From assembly GCA_900317855.1 (NCBI GenBank), contig ONIG01000001.1:62001-126000 (forward strand): a DNA stretch of 64,000 bases, given 5' to 3'. The notes under the pieces are model-generated. The model worked only from the letters and a program-made list of their open reading frames with translations. It ran no database searches and was not told where the DNA came from. The first letter of the stretch is position 1. Each line of letters opens with the position of its first letter. The position numbers and the translations under genes are program-made. The stretch comes from an uncultured Eubacteriales bacterium. GTDB lineage: Bacteria > Bacillota > Clostridia > Oscillospirales > Oscillospiraceae. Below, one piece after another: positions 25,531 to 32,787 of the stretch.

Positions 25531-25890
25531 CCGGCGAATGCCGGAGAAAACCGCAGAATCCAATTCGAGGTGGGCCTTGCCCCCCTCGAGCACCCCCGCT
25601 GCTCTGTGGATGTTTCCCTGCGCGGAATACGCCGCGCGGCAAAAGCTTTGTCCGGCGCACGCCGGAGAAAACCGCATAATCTGATTTGAGGCGGTCCTCG
25701 CCCCCCCTCGAGCACCCCCGCTGCTCTGTGGATGTTTCCCTGCGCGGAATACGGAGCGCGGCAGAAGCTTTGTCCGGCGCACGCCGGAGAAAACCGCACG
25801 ATCCGATTCGAGGCGGGTCTTGCCCACTCGAGCGCCCCTGCTGCTTTATCGTTGCTTGCATGGAATGGGAAGCGCGGCAAAAGAAACGCC
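25530..25890. repeat. Three tandem copies of a 121-122 bp intergenic repeat
   Basis: Copies start at 25530, 25651 and 25773. Each begins with an inverted repeat (TCCGGCGcacGCCGGAGAAA type, partly overlapping CGGTTTTCTCC in copy 1), then a variable 25-base stretch, then CTCGAGCACCCCCGCTGCTC, then TGGATGTTTCCCTGCGCGGA. Copies 1 and 2 are nearly identical; copy 3 decays after its first 60 bases. The repeats fill the space between two convergent genes. Minus-strand frames through them stay open but show no protein features beyond the repetition. I take it as a GC-rich intergenic repeat family. Confidence 0.85.
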
Positions 25891-25919
25891 CGCCCCAAAG
25901 CCGAGGCTCCGGGGCGGGC
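25888..25919 (-). terminator. Terminator of the 101-residue hypothetical gene
   Basis: GCCCGCCCC pairs with GGGGCGGGC across 14 bases that partly pair too; on the minus strand GTTTCTTTT follows. Confidence 0.7.
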
Positions 25920-25929
25920 ACTGTTTGTC

Positions 25930-26235
25930 TTATCCGGCGCGGAACAGCCGCCGGTACTCGCGCGGGCTGCAGTAGCCCGCCGCGCACTGCGAAAAGGCGT
26001 CGCCGAGAAAGAGCCTGTCCGTGCAGATCTCGATGATGGAAAACCGCTCACCCGGCGCGGCGGCCAGGATGCGGATTTCCGCGTCGAGCAGCGGGCGGTA
26101 CTCCGCCTCGCAGGCGTCTGTGATGCACATGTCCGGCTGCCAGCAGAAGGTCTGCTGCACGTCACAGCCGCTGATGACGGCGTCAAAGTCGGCCCCGTCG
26201 CGGATCGCGTGGTCAATGTACGTTCGCAGGTTCAT
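25930..26235 (-). CDS. Hypothetical protein, 101 residues
   Basis: A soluble protein starting MNLRTYIDHAIRDGADFDAV behind a strong GGAGGAG site 7 bases before the ATG. It holds several Cys (SGCDVQQTFCWQP, MCITDACEAEY) and ends with SQCAAGYCSPREYRRLFRAG. I do not recognise the family. It is a single-gene unit with its own terminator, between the repeat array and endonuclease IV. Confidence 0.65.
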   Translation of the reverse strand: MNLRTYIDHAIRDGADFDAVISGCDVQQTFCWQPDMCITDACEAEYRPLLDAEIRILAAAPGERFSIIEICTDRLFLGDAFSQCAAGYCSPREYRRLFRAG

Positions 26236-26340
26236 GATTCTTCTCCTCCCATGTCCATGTTGTGTTTCTGTTTTCTCCCTTTTATCACAGCATAGCACAT
26301 GCAAAGTCCAATAATCAGGACAGTGGAGGCAAAGATTCCG

Positions 26341-27171
26341 CTATTTTTGTGCCGCGCGCAGCCATGCGATCTCCTGCGCGTACCCGGCGTCGTCGTTCGG
26401 CGTTTCGAGGATGAACGGCAGCTCTGCCAGCGCCGGGTGCCGGGTGACGCGCACGAGCGCTTCCGGCGGGATGCAGCCGTTGAGCAGCTTTGCGTGCCGG
26501 TCCTTGTGGCTGCCGCAGGGGTTGAGACTGTTGTTGAGGTGCACGGCGTGCAGGCGCTCGAGCCCGATCACGCGGTCAAACTCCGCGAGCACGCCGTCGA
26601 GGTCGCCGGCAATGTCATACCCCGCGTCCCAGACGTGGCACGTGTCGAGGCAGACACCGATGTGCTCCCGCAGCTCCACGCGGTCGATGATGGCGCGCAG
26701 CTGCTCGAAGCGGCCGCCGACCTCGCTGCCTTTGCCGGCCATGGTCTCAAGCAGGACGGTCGTGGCCATGTTGGGGAAGAGGACCTCATTGAGCAGCGCG
26801 GCGATCTTCTCGATGCCCACGTCGATGCCCTGCCCGACGTGGCTGCCGGGGTGAAAATTATAGAGCTGTCCGGGCGTGTGCTCCATGCGCTGCAGGTCGT
26901 CGGAAAAGGCCATGCGCGCAAACTCCGCCACGTTCGCCTTGGCCGCGCAGGGGTTGAGCGTGTAAGGCGCGTGCGCGACCAGCTGGTCGATGCCCGCGCG
27001 TGCGCACTCGGCGTGAAAGGCCGCAATGTCTGCGTCCTCAATGGGTTTGGCGCTGCCGCCGCGGGGGTTGCGCGTGAAGAACGCGAACGTGTTTGCGCCC
27101 AGCGCCTCCGCGCGCTTTGCCATGGCGAGATACCCGCCTGCGGAGGAAATGTGACAGCCGATCCGGAACAT
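26341..27171 (-). CDS. nfo: Endonuclease IV (AP endonuclease)
   Basis: A 276-residue TIM-barrel DNA repair enzyme that cuts the backbone at abasic sites. Family signatures: HISSAGG near the N-terminus, HAPYTLNP, FHPGSHVGQG, LLETMAGKGSEVG, GVCLDTCHVWDAGYD and HLNNSLNPCGSHKDRH, which together give the His, Glu and Asp ligands of the trinuclear zinc site. The usual HLNDS reads HLNNS here; that Asp is not one of the standard zinc ligands. GAGGTG precedes the ATG. It is probably monocistronic. Confidence 0.95.
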   Translation of the reverse strand: MFRIGCHISSAGGYLAMAKRAEALGANTFAFFTRNPRGGSAKPIEDADIAAFHAECARAGIDQLVAHAPYTLNPCAAKANVAEFARMAFSDDLQRMEHTPGQLYNFHPGSHVGQGIDVGIEKIAALLNEVLFPNMATTVLLETMAGKGSEVGGRFEQLRAIIDRVELREHIGVCLDTCHVWDAGYDIAGDLDGVLAEFDRVIGLERLHAVHLNNSLNPCGSHKDRHAKLLNGCIPPEALVRVTRHPALAELPFILETPNDDAGYAQEIAWLRAAQK

Positions 27172-27283
27172 ACGATCACCTCAAAGAATGGATGTCCCTA
27201 TCATAGCACACCGCACGGCGGCTGCCAAGCTTGCCACCGCGCCGCGGATGGTGTATGCTATCTGAAAAGGGGGGGGACAGGCC

Positions 27284-27796
27284 ATGCAGCCGTATGAACT
27301 CATTCGCTCCGGCCGCCGCACGCTGGCGCTTGAGCTGCGCGGCGGGCGCGTGATCGTGCGCGCGCCGTACCGGACACCGCAGGCAACGATCGACCGCTTT
27401 GTCGCGTCGCACGCCGAATGGATCGCGCGCGGGGTGGCCAAACAGGAGGCCCGCGCTGCCGCGCACCCGGAGCCGACGGACGCTGAGCGGGCGGCGTACA
27501 TCCGGCAGGCAAAAGCCTATCTGCCGCAGCGCGTGGCGTACTATTCCGAGCAGATGGGCCTTTGCCCGACGCAGGTGCGCATCACGGGCGCACGCACGCG
27601 CTTTGGCAGCTGCAGCTCTCAGGGGCACATCTGCTTTTCGTGGCGGCTGATGCAGTACCCGCCGGAGGCGATCGACTACGTCGTCGTGCACGAGCTGGCG
27701 CACCTGCGCTACATGAACCATGGTGCGGAGTTCTACGCGCTCATCGCGCGCTATCTGCCGGACTGGAAGGCCCGCCGCGCCCTGCTGCAGGCATGA
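27284..27796 (+). CDS. YgjP-like (DUF45) metallopeptidase domain protein
   Basis: A 170-residue cytosolic protein with the zinc motif HELAHLRYMNH (HExxH plus a third His) near residue 130 and RFGSCSSQGHICFSWRLMQ before it, the hallmark of the YgjP/DUF45 family of small metalloproteases related to SprT/WLM proteins. The substrate is unknown. A G-run lies before the ATG at 27284. A hairpin terminator follows. Confidence 0.9.
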   Translation: MQPYELIRSGRRTLALELRGGRVIVRAPYRTPQATIDRFVASHAEWIARGVAKQEARAAAHPEPTDAERAAYIRQAKAYLPQRVAYYSEQMGLCPTQVRITGARTRFGSCSSQGHICFSWRLMQYPPEAIDYVVVHELAHLRYMNHGAEFYALIARYLPDWKARRALLQA

Positions 27797-27802
27797 AAAA
27801 GC

Positions 27803-27831
27803 GCACCGGAGGACAGCCTGTCCTCCGGTGC
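27803..27831 (+). terminator. Terminator of the YgjP-like gene
   Basis: GCACCGGAGGACA pairs with TGTCCTCCGGTGC over a three-base loop; the T tract after it (TTGCTATT) is imperfect. Confidence 0.75.
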
Positions 27832-27844
27832 TTGCTATTCGGAA

Positions 27845-27874
27845 TTGACTTTTTGCACCCGCCGCGTGTAAACT
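27845..27874 (+). promoter_or_regulatory. Promoter of the patatin-like gene
   Basis: TTGACT and TAAACT separated by 18 bases, 30 bases before the gene start. Confidence 0.65.
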
Positions 27875-27904
27875 AAAATGTCAGAAACCAAGGAGGGATG
27901 TACC

Positions 27905-29137
27905 ATGAAGCAGGCGATCGCGCTGGCCGGCGGCGGCACGAAGGGCGCGTATCAGGTCGGCGCGTGGAAGGCAATGCGGGAGCTGGGCATCCCGTTTGAC
28001 ATCGTCACAGGCACGTCCATCGGCTCGGTCACGGCGGCGCTGATGGTGCAGGACGATTTTGACCGTGCGTGGGAGCTCTGGACGCACATCACGGAAGAGC
28101 AGATCATGCTTGAACGTGAGGACGCCACGCCGCGCGAGAAGCGCGAGCTGGCGGCCCTGGCCGAGCATCCGGAGCAGCTCATCGCGCGCGTGAAGGACTG
28201 GGCGGATCTCAACCGCCGCACGGCGGACATCACGCCGTACCGTGCGCTCGTGCACCAATATCTCGACGAGGCGCGCTTTTTCGCCTCGCCGGTGGATTTC
28301 GGACTCATGACGGCGCGCTTCCCGTCGTTCCAGCCGGTCGAGGTGCGCAAGCGGGACATTGCGCCCGGCTACCTGCCGCAGTGGATCCTTGCGTCGTCGG
28401 CGTGCTATCCGATGTTTCCGATGTGCGAGATCGACGGGCAGAACTATCTCGACGGCGCGTACTCGGACAATCTTCCGATCAGCACGGCGTTTCGCCTCGG
28501 GGCCGACCGCGTCATCGCCATCGGCCTCAAGCCGGAGACGCCGGAGAAAAAATACACCAACCACCCGCTCGTGACCTACATCGCCCCGGCAGAGCCGCTG
28601 GGCAAGCTGCTGGAGTTTGACCCAGATGCGCTGCGCTGCAGCATTTCCCTCGGCTATACGGACACACTGCGCGTGCTCGGCAGTTACATCGGCCATACGT
28701 ATACGTTCGAGCCCGACGGGCAGACGCTGCTCGAGGGCGTCGCGCGCGACTATCTGCTCTGGCTGCTGCGCCGGGAGCTGACGCCGCCGGACTCCATGCT
28801 GGACTTTTTCCGCAGCGACACGCCGCTGACCGACCGCATCCTCAGCGATCAGCGCAGCGACCTGACGGCCTGCGCGCTCGCGGGCGTAGAGTGCGTGCTG
28901 GAGGCGTATGCCTACCCGCGCGGGGAGATCTACGACCTCAAGCTCCTGCTGCCGGAGCTGGCCATGCGTCTGGCGGAGGACGAGGACACCCCGGCGCTCG
29001 AGCGTGCGCACGCGCTGTGCGCGTCGCTGGGCAGCGAGCATTTCTTCACGCAGCTGGCCCCGCTCACGCCGCGCTATGACGCCAGGGACATCTTCCTCGC
29101 CACGCTCACGCTCTATCTGCGCGAGCAGACGGCCTGA
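27905..29137 (+). CDS. Patatin-like phospholipase family protein
   Basis: A 410-residue hydrolase. The patatin domain occupies residues 1-230: oxyanion hole GGGTKGAYQ, nucleophile motif GTSIGS (Ser near residue 39) and the catalytic dyad partner DGAYSDN near residue 182. The C-terminal 180 residues are helical and unassigned. No signal peptide, so it acts in the cytoplasm or at the inner membrane face on glycerolipids. AGGAGG lies before the ATG. It has its own promoter. Confidence 0.9.
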   Translation: MKQAIALAGGGTKGAYQVGAWKAMRELGIPFDIVTGTSIGSVTAALMVQDDFDRAWELWTHITEEQIMLEREDATPREKRELAALAEHPEQLIARVKDWADLNRRTADITPYRALVHQYLDEARFFASPVDFGLMTARFPSFQPVEVRKRDIAPGYLPQWILASSACYPMFPMCEIDGQNYLDGAYSDNLPISTAFRLGADRVIAIGLKPETPEKKYTNHPLVTYIAPAEPLGKLLEFDPDALRCSISLGYTDTLRVLGSYIGHTYTFEPDGQTLLEGVARDYLLWLLRRELTPPDSMLDFFRSDTPLTDRILSDQRSDLTACALAGVECVLEAYAYPRGEIYDLKLLLPELAMRLAEDEDTPALERAHALCASLGSEHFFTQLAPLTPRYDARDIFLATLTLYLREQTA

Positions 29138-29151
29138 CGGGCAGGTTTTTG

Positions 29152-29180
29152 TTGCACTCGCGGGAAAAATCGGGTATACT
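29152..29180 (+). promoter_or_regulatory. Promoter of prfC
   Basis: TTGCAC and TATACT separated by 17 bases, 42 bases before the prfC start. Confidence 0.75.
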
Positions 29181-29221
29181 ATCTAGGTTTGATATTCGAA
29201 AGAACAACAGAGGAGCGGACT

Positions 29222-30823
29222 ATGGATCTGAAACAGGAAATCGAGCGCCGCCGGACGTTTGCGATCATCTCGCACCCGGACGCCGGCAAGACGACGCTCA
29301 CGGAAAAGCTGCTGCTGTACGGCGGGGCCATCCAGCTCGCCGGCTCGGTCAAGGGCAAGGCGACCGCGCGCCACGCGGTCTCGGACTGGATGGAGCTCGA
29401 AAAGCAGCGCGGCATCTCCATCACGTCGTCGGTCATGCAGTTTGAATACGAGGGCTATTGCATCAACATCCTCGACACGCCGGGCCACCAGGACTTCTCG
29501 GAGGACACGTACCGCACGCTCATGGCGGCGGACAGCGCCGTCATGGTCATCGACGCGGCCAAGGGCATCGAACCGCAGACGCGCAAGCTCTTCAAGATCT
29601 GCGCCATGCGCCACATCCCGATCTTCACGTTCATCAATAAGCTCGACCGCGAGGCACGTGACCCGTTTGAGCTCATGGAGCAGCTGGAAAACGAGTTCGG
29701 CATCGGCACCTATCCGGTCAACTGGCCCATCGGCTGCGGGCACGACTTCAAGGGCGTGTTCGACCGCGACCGCCGTGAAATTCTGGCGTTTCAGGAGTTT
29801 CACCGCGGGCAGAACAAGATCCGCCCCATCGAGTGCGAGCTCACGGACGTTGACCGGCTCGACGAGCTGATTGGTCCGCGCCAGCGCGAAAAGCTGACCG
29901 AGGACATTGAGCTGCTCGACGGCGCGGGCTACGCCTTCGATCTCGACGAGGTGCGCGCCGGCCGGCTCAGTCCGGTGTTCTTCGGTTCCGCGCTGACGAA
30001 TTTCGGTGTCGAGCCGTTTCTGGAAAACTTCCTGCACATGACGATGCCGCCGCTGCCGCGCACGACGGCCGACGGCGTGGTCGACCCGATGCAGCCGGCG
30101 TTTTCCGCGTTCGTGTTCAAGATCCAGGCGAACATGAACAAGGCCCACCGCGACCGCATTGCCTTCATGCGCATCTGCTCGGGCAAGTTCGAGCGCGACC
30201 ATGAGTACCTGCACGTGCAGGGCGGCAAGACGCTCAAGCTCGCGCAGCCGCAGCAGCTCATGGCGCAGGAGCGCGCGATCATCAACGAGGCCTACGCCGG
30301 CGACATCATCGGCGTGTTCGACCCCGGCATCTTCTCCATCGGCGATACGATCTGCGACCCGAAGCTGCGCGTGCGCTTCGAGGGCATCCCCACGTTCGCG
30401 CCGGAGCACTTTTCCGTCATCTCGCAGGTGGACACCATGAAGCGCAAGCAGTTTGTCAAGGGCGTCACTCAGATCGCGCAGGAGGGCGCCATCCAGATCT
30501 TCCACGAGCCGAACAGCGGCATGGAGGAGGTCATCGTCGGCGCGGTCGGCGTGCTGCAGTTCGAGGTGCTGGAGTACCGGCTCAAGAATGAGTACAACAT
30601 CGACATCCGCCGCCGCGACCTGTCGTATTCCTATATCCGCTGGATCACGAGCGAGGGCACCGACCCCACGGCGCTCAACCTCGCTTCCGACACGAAGTGG
30701 GTGCAGGACTTCCGCGGCCACAACCTGCTCATTTTCAACAATGAGTGGAGCATCCGCTGGGCGGAACAGAAAAATCCCGGCCTGACGCTGGCGGAGTTCA
30801 GCACAAATCAGGACGAGGCATAA
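29222..30823 (+). CDS. prfC: Peptide chain release factor 3
   Basis: A 533-residue translational GTPase that recycles RF1/RF2 after termination. The G domain has G1 SHPDAGKTTL, G2 in KQRGISITSS, G3 DTPGHQDFSED and G4 NKLDREARDP, all as in RF3. The rest matches the domain II-IV layout, with VFFGSALTNFGV and a C-terminus rich in VGAVGVLQFEVLEYRL. The length is typical. The start at 29222 follows GAGGAG; an ATG 11 codons upstream is not preceded by a good site. Has its own promoter and terminator. Confidence 0.96.
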   Translation: MDLKQEIERRRTFAIISHPDAGKTTLTEKLLLYGGAIQLAGSVKGKATARHAVSDWMELEKQRGISITSSVMQFEYEGYCINILDTPGHQDFSEDTYRTLMAADSAVMVIDAAKGIEPQTRKLFKICAMRHIPIFTFINKLDREARDPFELMEQLENEFGIGTYPVNWPIGCGHDFKGVFDRDRREILAFQEFHRGQNKIRPIECELTDVDRLDELIGPRQREKLTEDIELLDGAGYAFDLDEVRAGRLSPVFFGSALTNFGVEPFLENFLHMTMPPLPRTTADGVVDPMQPAFSAFVFKIQANMNKAHRDRIAFMRICSGKFERDHEYLHVQGGKTLKLAQPQQLMAQERAIINEAYAGDIIGVFDPGIFSIGDTICDPKLRVRFEGIPTFAPEHFSVISQVDTMKRKQFVKGVTQIAQEGAIQIFHEPNSGMEEVIVGAVGVLQFEVLEYRLKNEYNIDIRRRDLSYSYIRWITSEGTDPTALNLASDTKWVQDFRGHNLLIFNNEWSIRWAEQKNPGLTLAEFSTNQDEA

Positions 30824-30829
30824 CATCGC

Positions 30830-30862
30830 ACAGGGCTATCCGTTCGGATGGCTCTGTTTTTT
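30830..30862 (+). terminator. Terminator of prfC
   Basis: ACAGGGCTATCC pairs with GGATGGCTCTGT (two wobbles) over GTTC and is followed by TTTTT. Confidence 0.85.
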
Positions 30863-30897
30863 CGCGGTGCATCGCGCTGCCCTGAATGCGTAAAAAT

Positions 30898-30928
30898 CCC
30901 CCGGTGCGGGTTCACTCCGCGCCGGGGG
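30898..30928. other. GC-rich hairpin in intergenic region
   Basis: CCCCCGGTGCGGG pairs with the CTCCGCGCCGGGGG region over TTCA. On the minus strand a T run follows, as in a terminator, but no minus-strand gene precedes it. Role unknown. Confidence 0.45.
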
Positions 30929-31032
30929 CTCCTTGTCTCCGCAAAGTTTTCTGCCCACCGTCAGGATGCGACGGCTTTTTTTGCGGCGGCTGTGTATACT
31001 GGTGTCAAACAAAAGCAAAGGAGGATGGATCC

Positions 31033-31263
31033 GTGAAGAAACTCCGCTTTGTGATCTTTGTCATGCTCATCATGCTGCTGCTGTGCTCGGCTGCGCGTGC
31101 GGTCCGGTCGGTGCCCACCGCGCGGGCCGTACAAATGCAAAAACCTCCTGCACAGCAGGAGGTTTTCCCATATGTATCGGTGCTCAGAACAGATCCTCGA
31201 CCACTTTCTCGGGCGGGACTTCCAGCAGAGCCGGGTTGTGCATATACATCTTCATGTACTTGA
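31033..31263 (+). CDS. Possible small secreted peptide (76 residues)
   Basis: A GTG behind a near-perfect AAAGGAGG site opens KKLRFVIFVMLIMLLLCSAA followed by RA, a convincing signal peptide or single membrane segment. A TATACT lies at about 31002. The rest (VRSVPTARAVQMQKPPAQQ and onward) is not recognisable and its 3' end overlaps, tail to tail, the last 80 bases of the minus-strand E2-like gene and that gene's terminator. Either a short membrane peptide or a gene whose 3' half was replaced. Low certainty. Confidence 0.4.
   Translation: MKKLRFVIFVMLIMLLLCSAARAVRSVPTARAVQMQKPPAQQEVFPYVSVLRTDPRPLSRAGLPAEPGCAYTSSCT
31139..31166 (-). terminator. Terminator of the E2-like acyltransferase gene
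   Basis: AAAACCTCCTGC pairs with GCAGGAGGTTTT over ACA; on the minus strand it ends in TTTTT, 18 bases past the stop. Confidence 0.85.
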
Positions 31264-32059
31264 ACGAAGAGGCGTAATAATACCCATCGCACACGCGCTC
31301 GTCCATGACGGCCATGAAGTCGATGTACTTGCGCTCGACCGCCTTGCCCTCACGGTCGAGCTCGACCGCCTTGCGCTTGGCACCAAAGGCAATGAACATC
31401 GGCAGGGTGCCGAAGTTATACAGGTGATGATAGATCGGCGGGATGCCGAGCGAGCCCATGTCGGTGATGATCATCGAGCCGTGGAAGGGGCTGGCGTCGA
31501 GCAGCTTCTGCGGGATGATGCCGAAGTAATCCATCACGCGCAGGCAGCCGACGGCGAAGCGCAGCAGGAAACGCGGCAGCTTCAGCAGCGCGCCGGCGAC
31601 CTGCTCGGTGTTGTTGTCCTCGCCGCCGAACTTGATCTCGTCGATCTTCTCGTTCATCTTGCGGTAGACGTCAAAGATCGTGTCCGTCGGGGCAAAGACG
31701 GCCTTGATGGTCGTCTCATTCGAGGTGGTGGACATGCTGCGGCGCACGGTCAGCACGACCTCAATGTTGTTGCGTGCATAGATGCGCCGGCCGGCCACGA
31801 AGCGGTTGATGCCGGGGCGGAGGGAGACCATGCGGATGTAGGCCGCGATGAACAGGTGCAGGTAGCCGAGACCCTTGTAGCCCTCGAGGCGCTTCTGCCG
31901 CAGCCAGCGGTCGGTGTTCGTGATCTCGATGCAGTCCTCAAACTGATTGCAGGCGTCGTTTTTCGTGGGCATGATGTAGGGCATGAACTTGTAAAACGGC
32001 GCGAGGGACTGGATCAGGCGGCCGTCCTTGCGGTCGCCGAAACGGCGTTTGCTCTCCAT
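31184..32059 (-). CDS. Stand-alone 2-oxoacid dehydrogenase E2-like acyltransferase domain, catalytic His replaced
   Basis: A 291-residue protein corresponding to the catalytic (chloramphenicol-acetyltransferase fold) domain of E2 enzymes, without lipoyl or subunit-binding domains. It has the ITDMGSLGIPPIYHHLY block and the C-terminal motif region MAVMDERVCDGYYYASSF. Canonical E2 enzymes have DHRxxDG; here the catalytic His is Glu (DERVCDG), while the Asp-Gly is kept. No E1 or E3 genes are near. It may act as a non-catalytic or differently catalytic acyl-binding protein. GGAGGT precedes the ATG and a good promoter lies upstream. Confidence 0.82.
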   Translation of the reverse strand: MESKRRFGDRKDGRLIQSLAPFYKFMPYIMPTKNDACNQFEDCIEITNTDRWLRQKRLEGYKGLGYLHLFIAAYIRMVSLRPGINRFVAGRRIYARNNIEVVLTVRRSMSTTSNETTIKAVFAPTDTIFDVYRKMNEKIDEIKFGGEDNNTEQVAGALLKLPRFLLRFAVGCLRVMDYFGIIPQKLLDASPFHGSMIITDMGSLGIPPIYHHLYNFGTLPMFIAFGAKRKAVELDREGKAVERKYIDFMAVMDERVCDGYYYASSFKYMKMYMHNPALLEVPPEKVVEDLF

Positions 32060-32115
32060 TGAAAGTACCTCCGAACATACGAATATAGTTCAAACTTTTT
32101 AACTTTATCAGAAAC

Positions 32116-32144
32116 ATTATAGGCTATTTCCGGCACAATAGCAA
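32116..32144 (-). promoter_or_regulatory. Promoter of the E2-like gene
   Basis: On the minus strand TTGCTA and a perfect TATAAT are separated by 17 bases, 57 bases before the start codon. Confidence 0.8.
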
Positions 32145-32363
32145 GGGGAAAAACACTTAAAATGTTGAAATCGCGTATTTTCCAACATTTTGTTCATTTT
32201 TATACCGGATTCGTATCAGGAATCCCGAACGATTCCATCGCGAGAAATCATGCAAATCCGATAACGTTTAATTTTCGTCAATGACGTGAAAAAGCTAGCA
32301 GGATCAATAGTTTTTTAACACATAGGTGTTTGAATTTTGACAGACAATTTTGGGCAATTTTAC
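32145..32363. other. AT-rich divergent intergenic region
   Basis: This stretch separates the E2-like gene from the V-ATPase operon and is much more AT-rich than its surroundings. AAAATGTTG at 32159 and CAACATTTT at 32183 form a 9-bp inverted repeat spaced by 15 bases. A second possible promoter start, TTGACA near 32337, lies close to the operon promoter. No gene seen. Confidence 0.55.
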
Positions 32364-32407
32364 TTGATTAACAGCGGTGAATAAGGTAAAATACCTACAT
32401 TATGTAG
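32364..32407 (+). promoter_or_regulatory. Promoter of the V-type ATPase operon with palindrome at the start site
   Basis: TTGATT and TAAAAT are separated by 17 bases. Right after the -10, CTACAT and ATGTAG form a palindrome around one base at 32395-32407, over the expected start of transcription. This is a natural place for a repressor or for a short 5' hairpin. The first gene starts 80 bases after the -10. Confidence 0.7.
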
Positions 32408-32472
32408 AAACAGTTCGTGAAAGCGGGCGTTGCGCGGCATAATACCAGTTTGATTCGTAGGGAGGTGTACGG

Positions 32473-32787
32473 ATGTCATTTGAGGCGATAACAACGATCA
32501 GTGACGCAGAAAACCGGGCCAGGCAGATCAAAGCCGACGCGCAGGCAGCCGCTGCGGCGGCAGTGGAAGCGGCCCAGGCCGAGGGAAAGGCAGCGATAGA
32601 GGCTGCTGTCGGCAAGGCGCAGCAGGAACTGCAGACGCTGCGGGCCAAATCGGATGAAAAGGCGAAGGCGGATGCAGAAACGCTGGCAGCGGAGACCAAG
32701 AACAAGGAAGCTGCCATGCGCATCAAGGCCAAGACCAATCTGGATCGGGCTGCATCACTCATCGTGGAAAGGATTGTGAACGGCTGA
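32473..32787 (+). CDS. V/A-type ATPase peripheral stalk subunit (G/H, NtpF-like)
   Basis: A 104-residue, almost wholly helical Ala/Lys/Glu-rich protein with a heptad-like coiled coil from about residue 8 to 85, matching the G/H subunit that pairs with subunit E in the outer stalk. It opens the operon and its stop overlaps the start of the subunit I gene by one base. GGGAGG lies before the ATG. Confidence 0.85.
   Translation: MSFEAITTISDAENRARQIKADAQAAAAAAVEAAQAEGKAAIEAAVGKAQQELQTLRAKSDEKAKADAETLAAETKNKEAAMRIKAKTNLDRAASLIVERIVNG

Noticed and set aside
23050-25827. Long open frame on the minus strand across the SLH hydrolase and the repeats
   Set aside because: It is antisense to clear genes, has Arg/His/Ala-rich shadow composition caused by high GC, and no start signals. 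Only the repeats in it are real structure.
25530-25890. Possible CRISPR array in the 121-bp repeats
   Set aside because: The period is 121-122 bp, spacers are themselves conserved between copies, and no cas genes are near. It is a tandem repeat.
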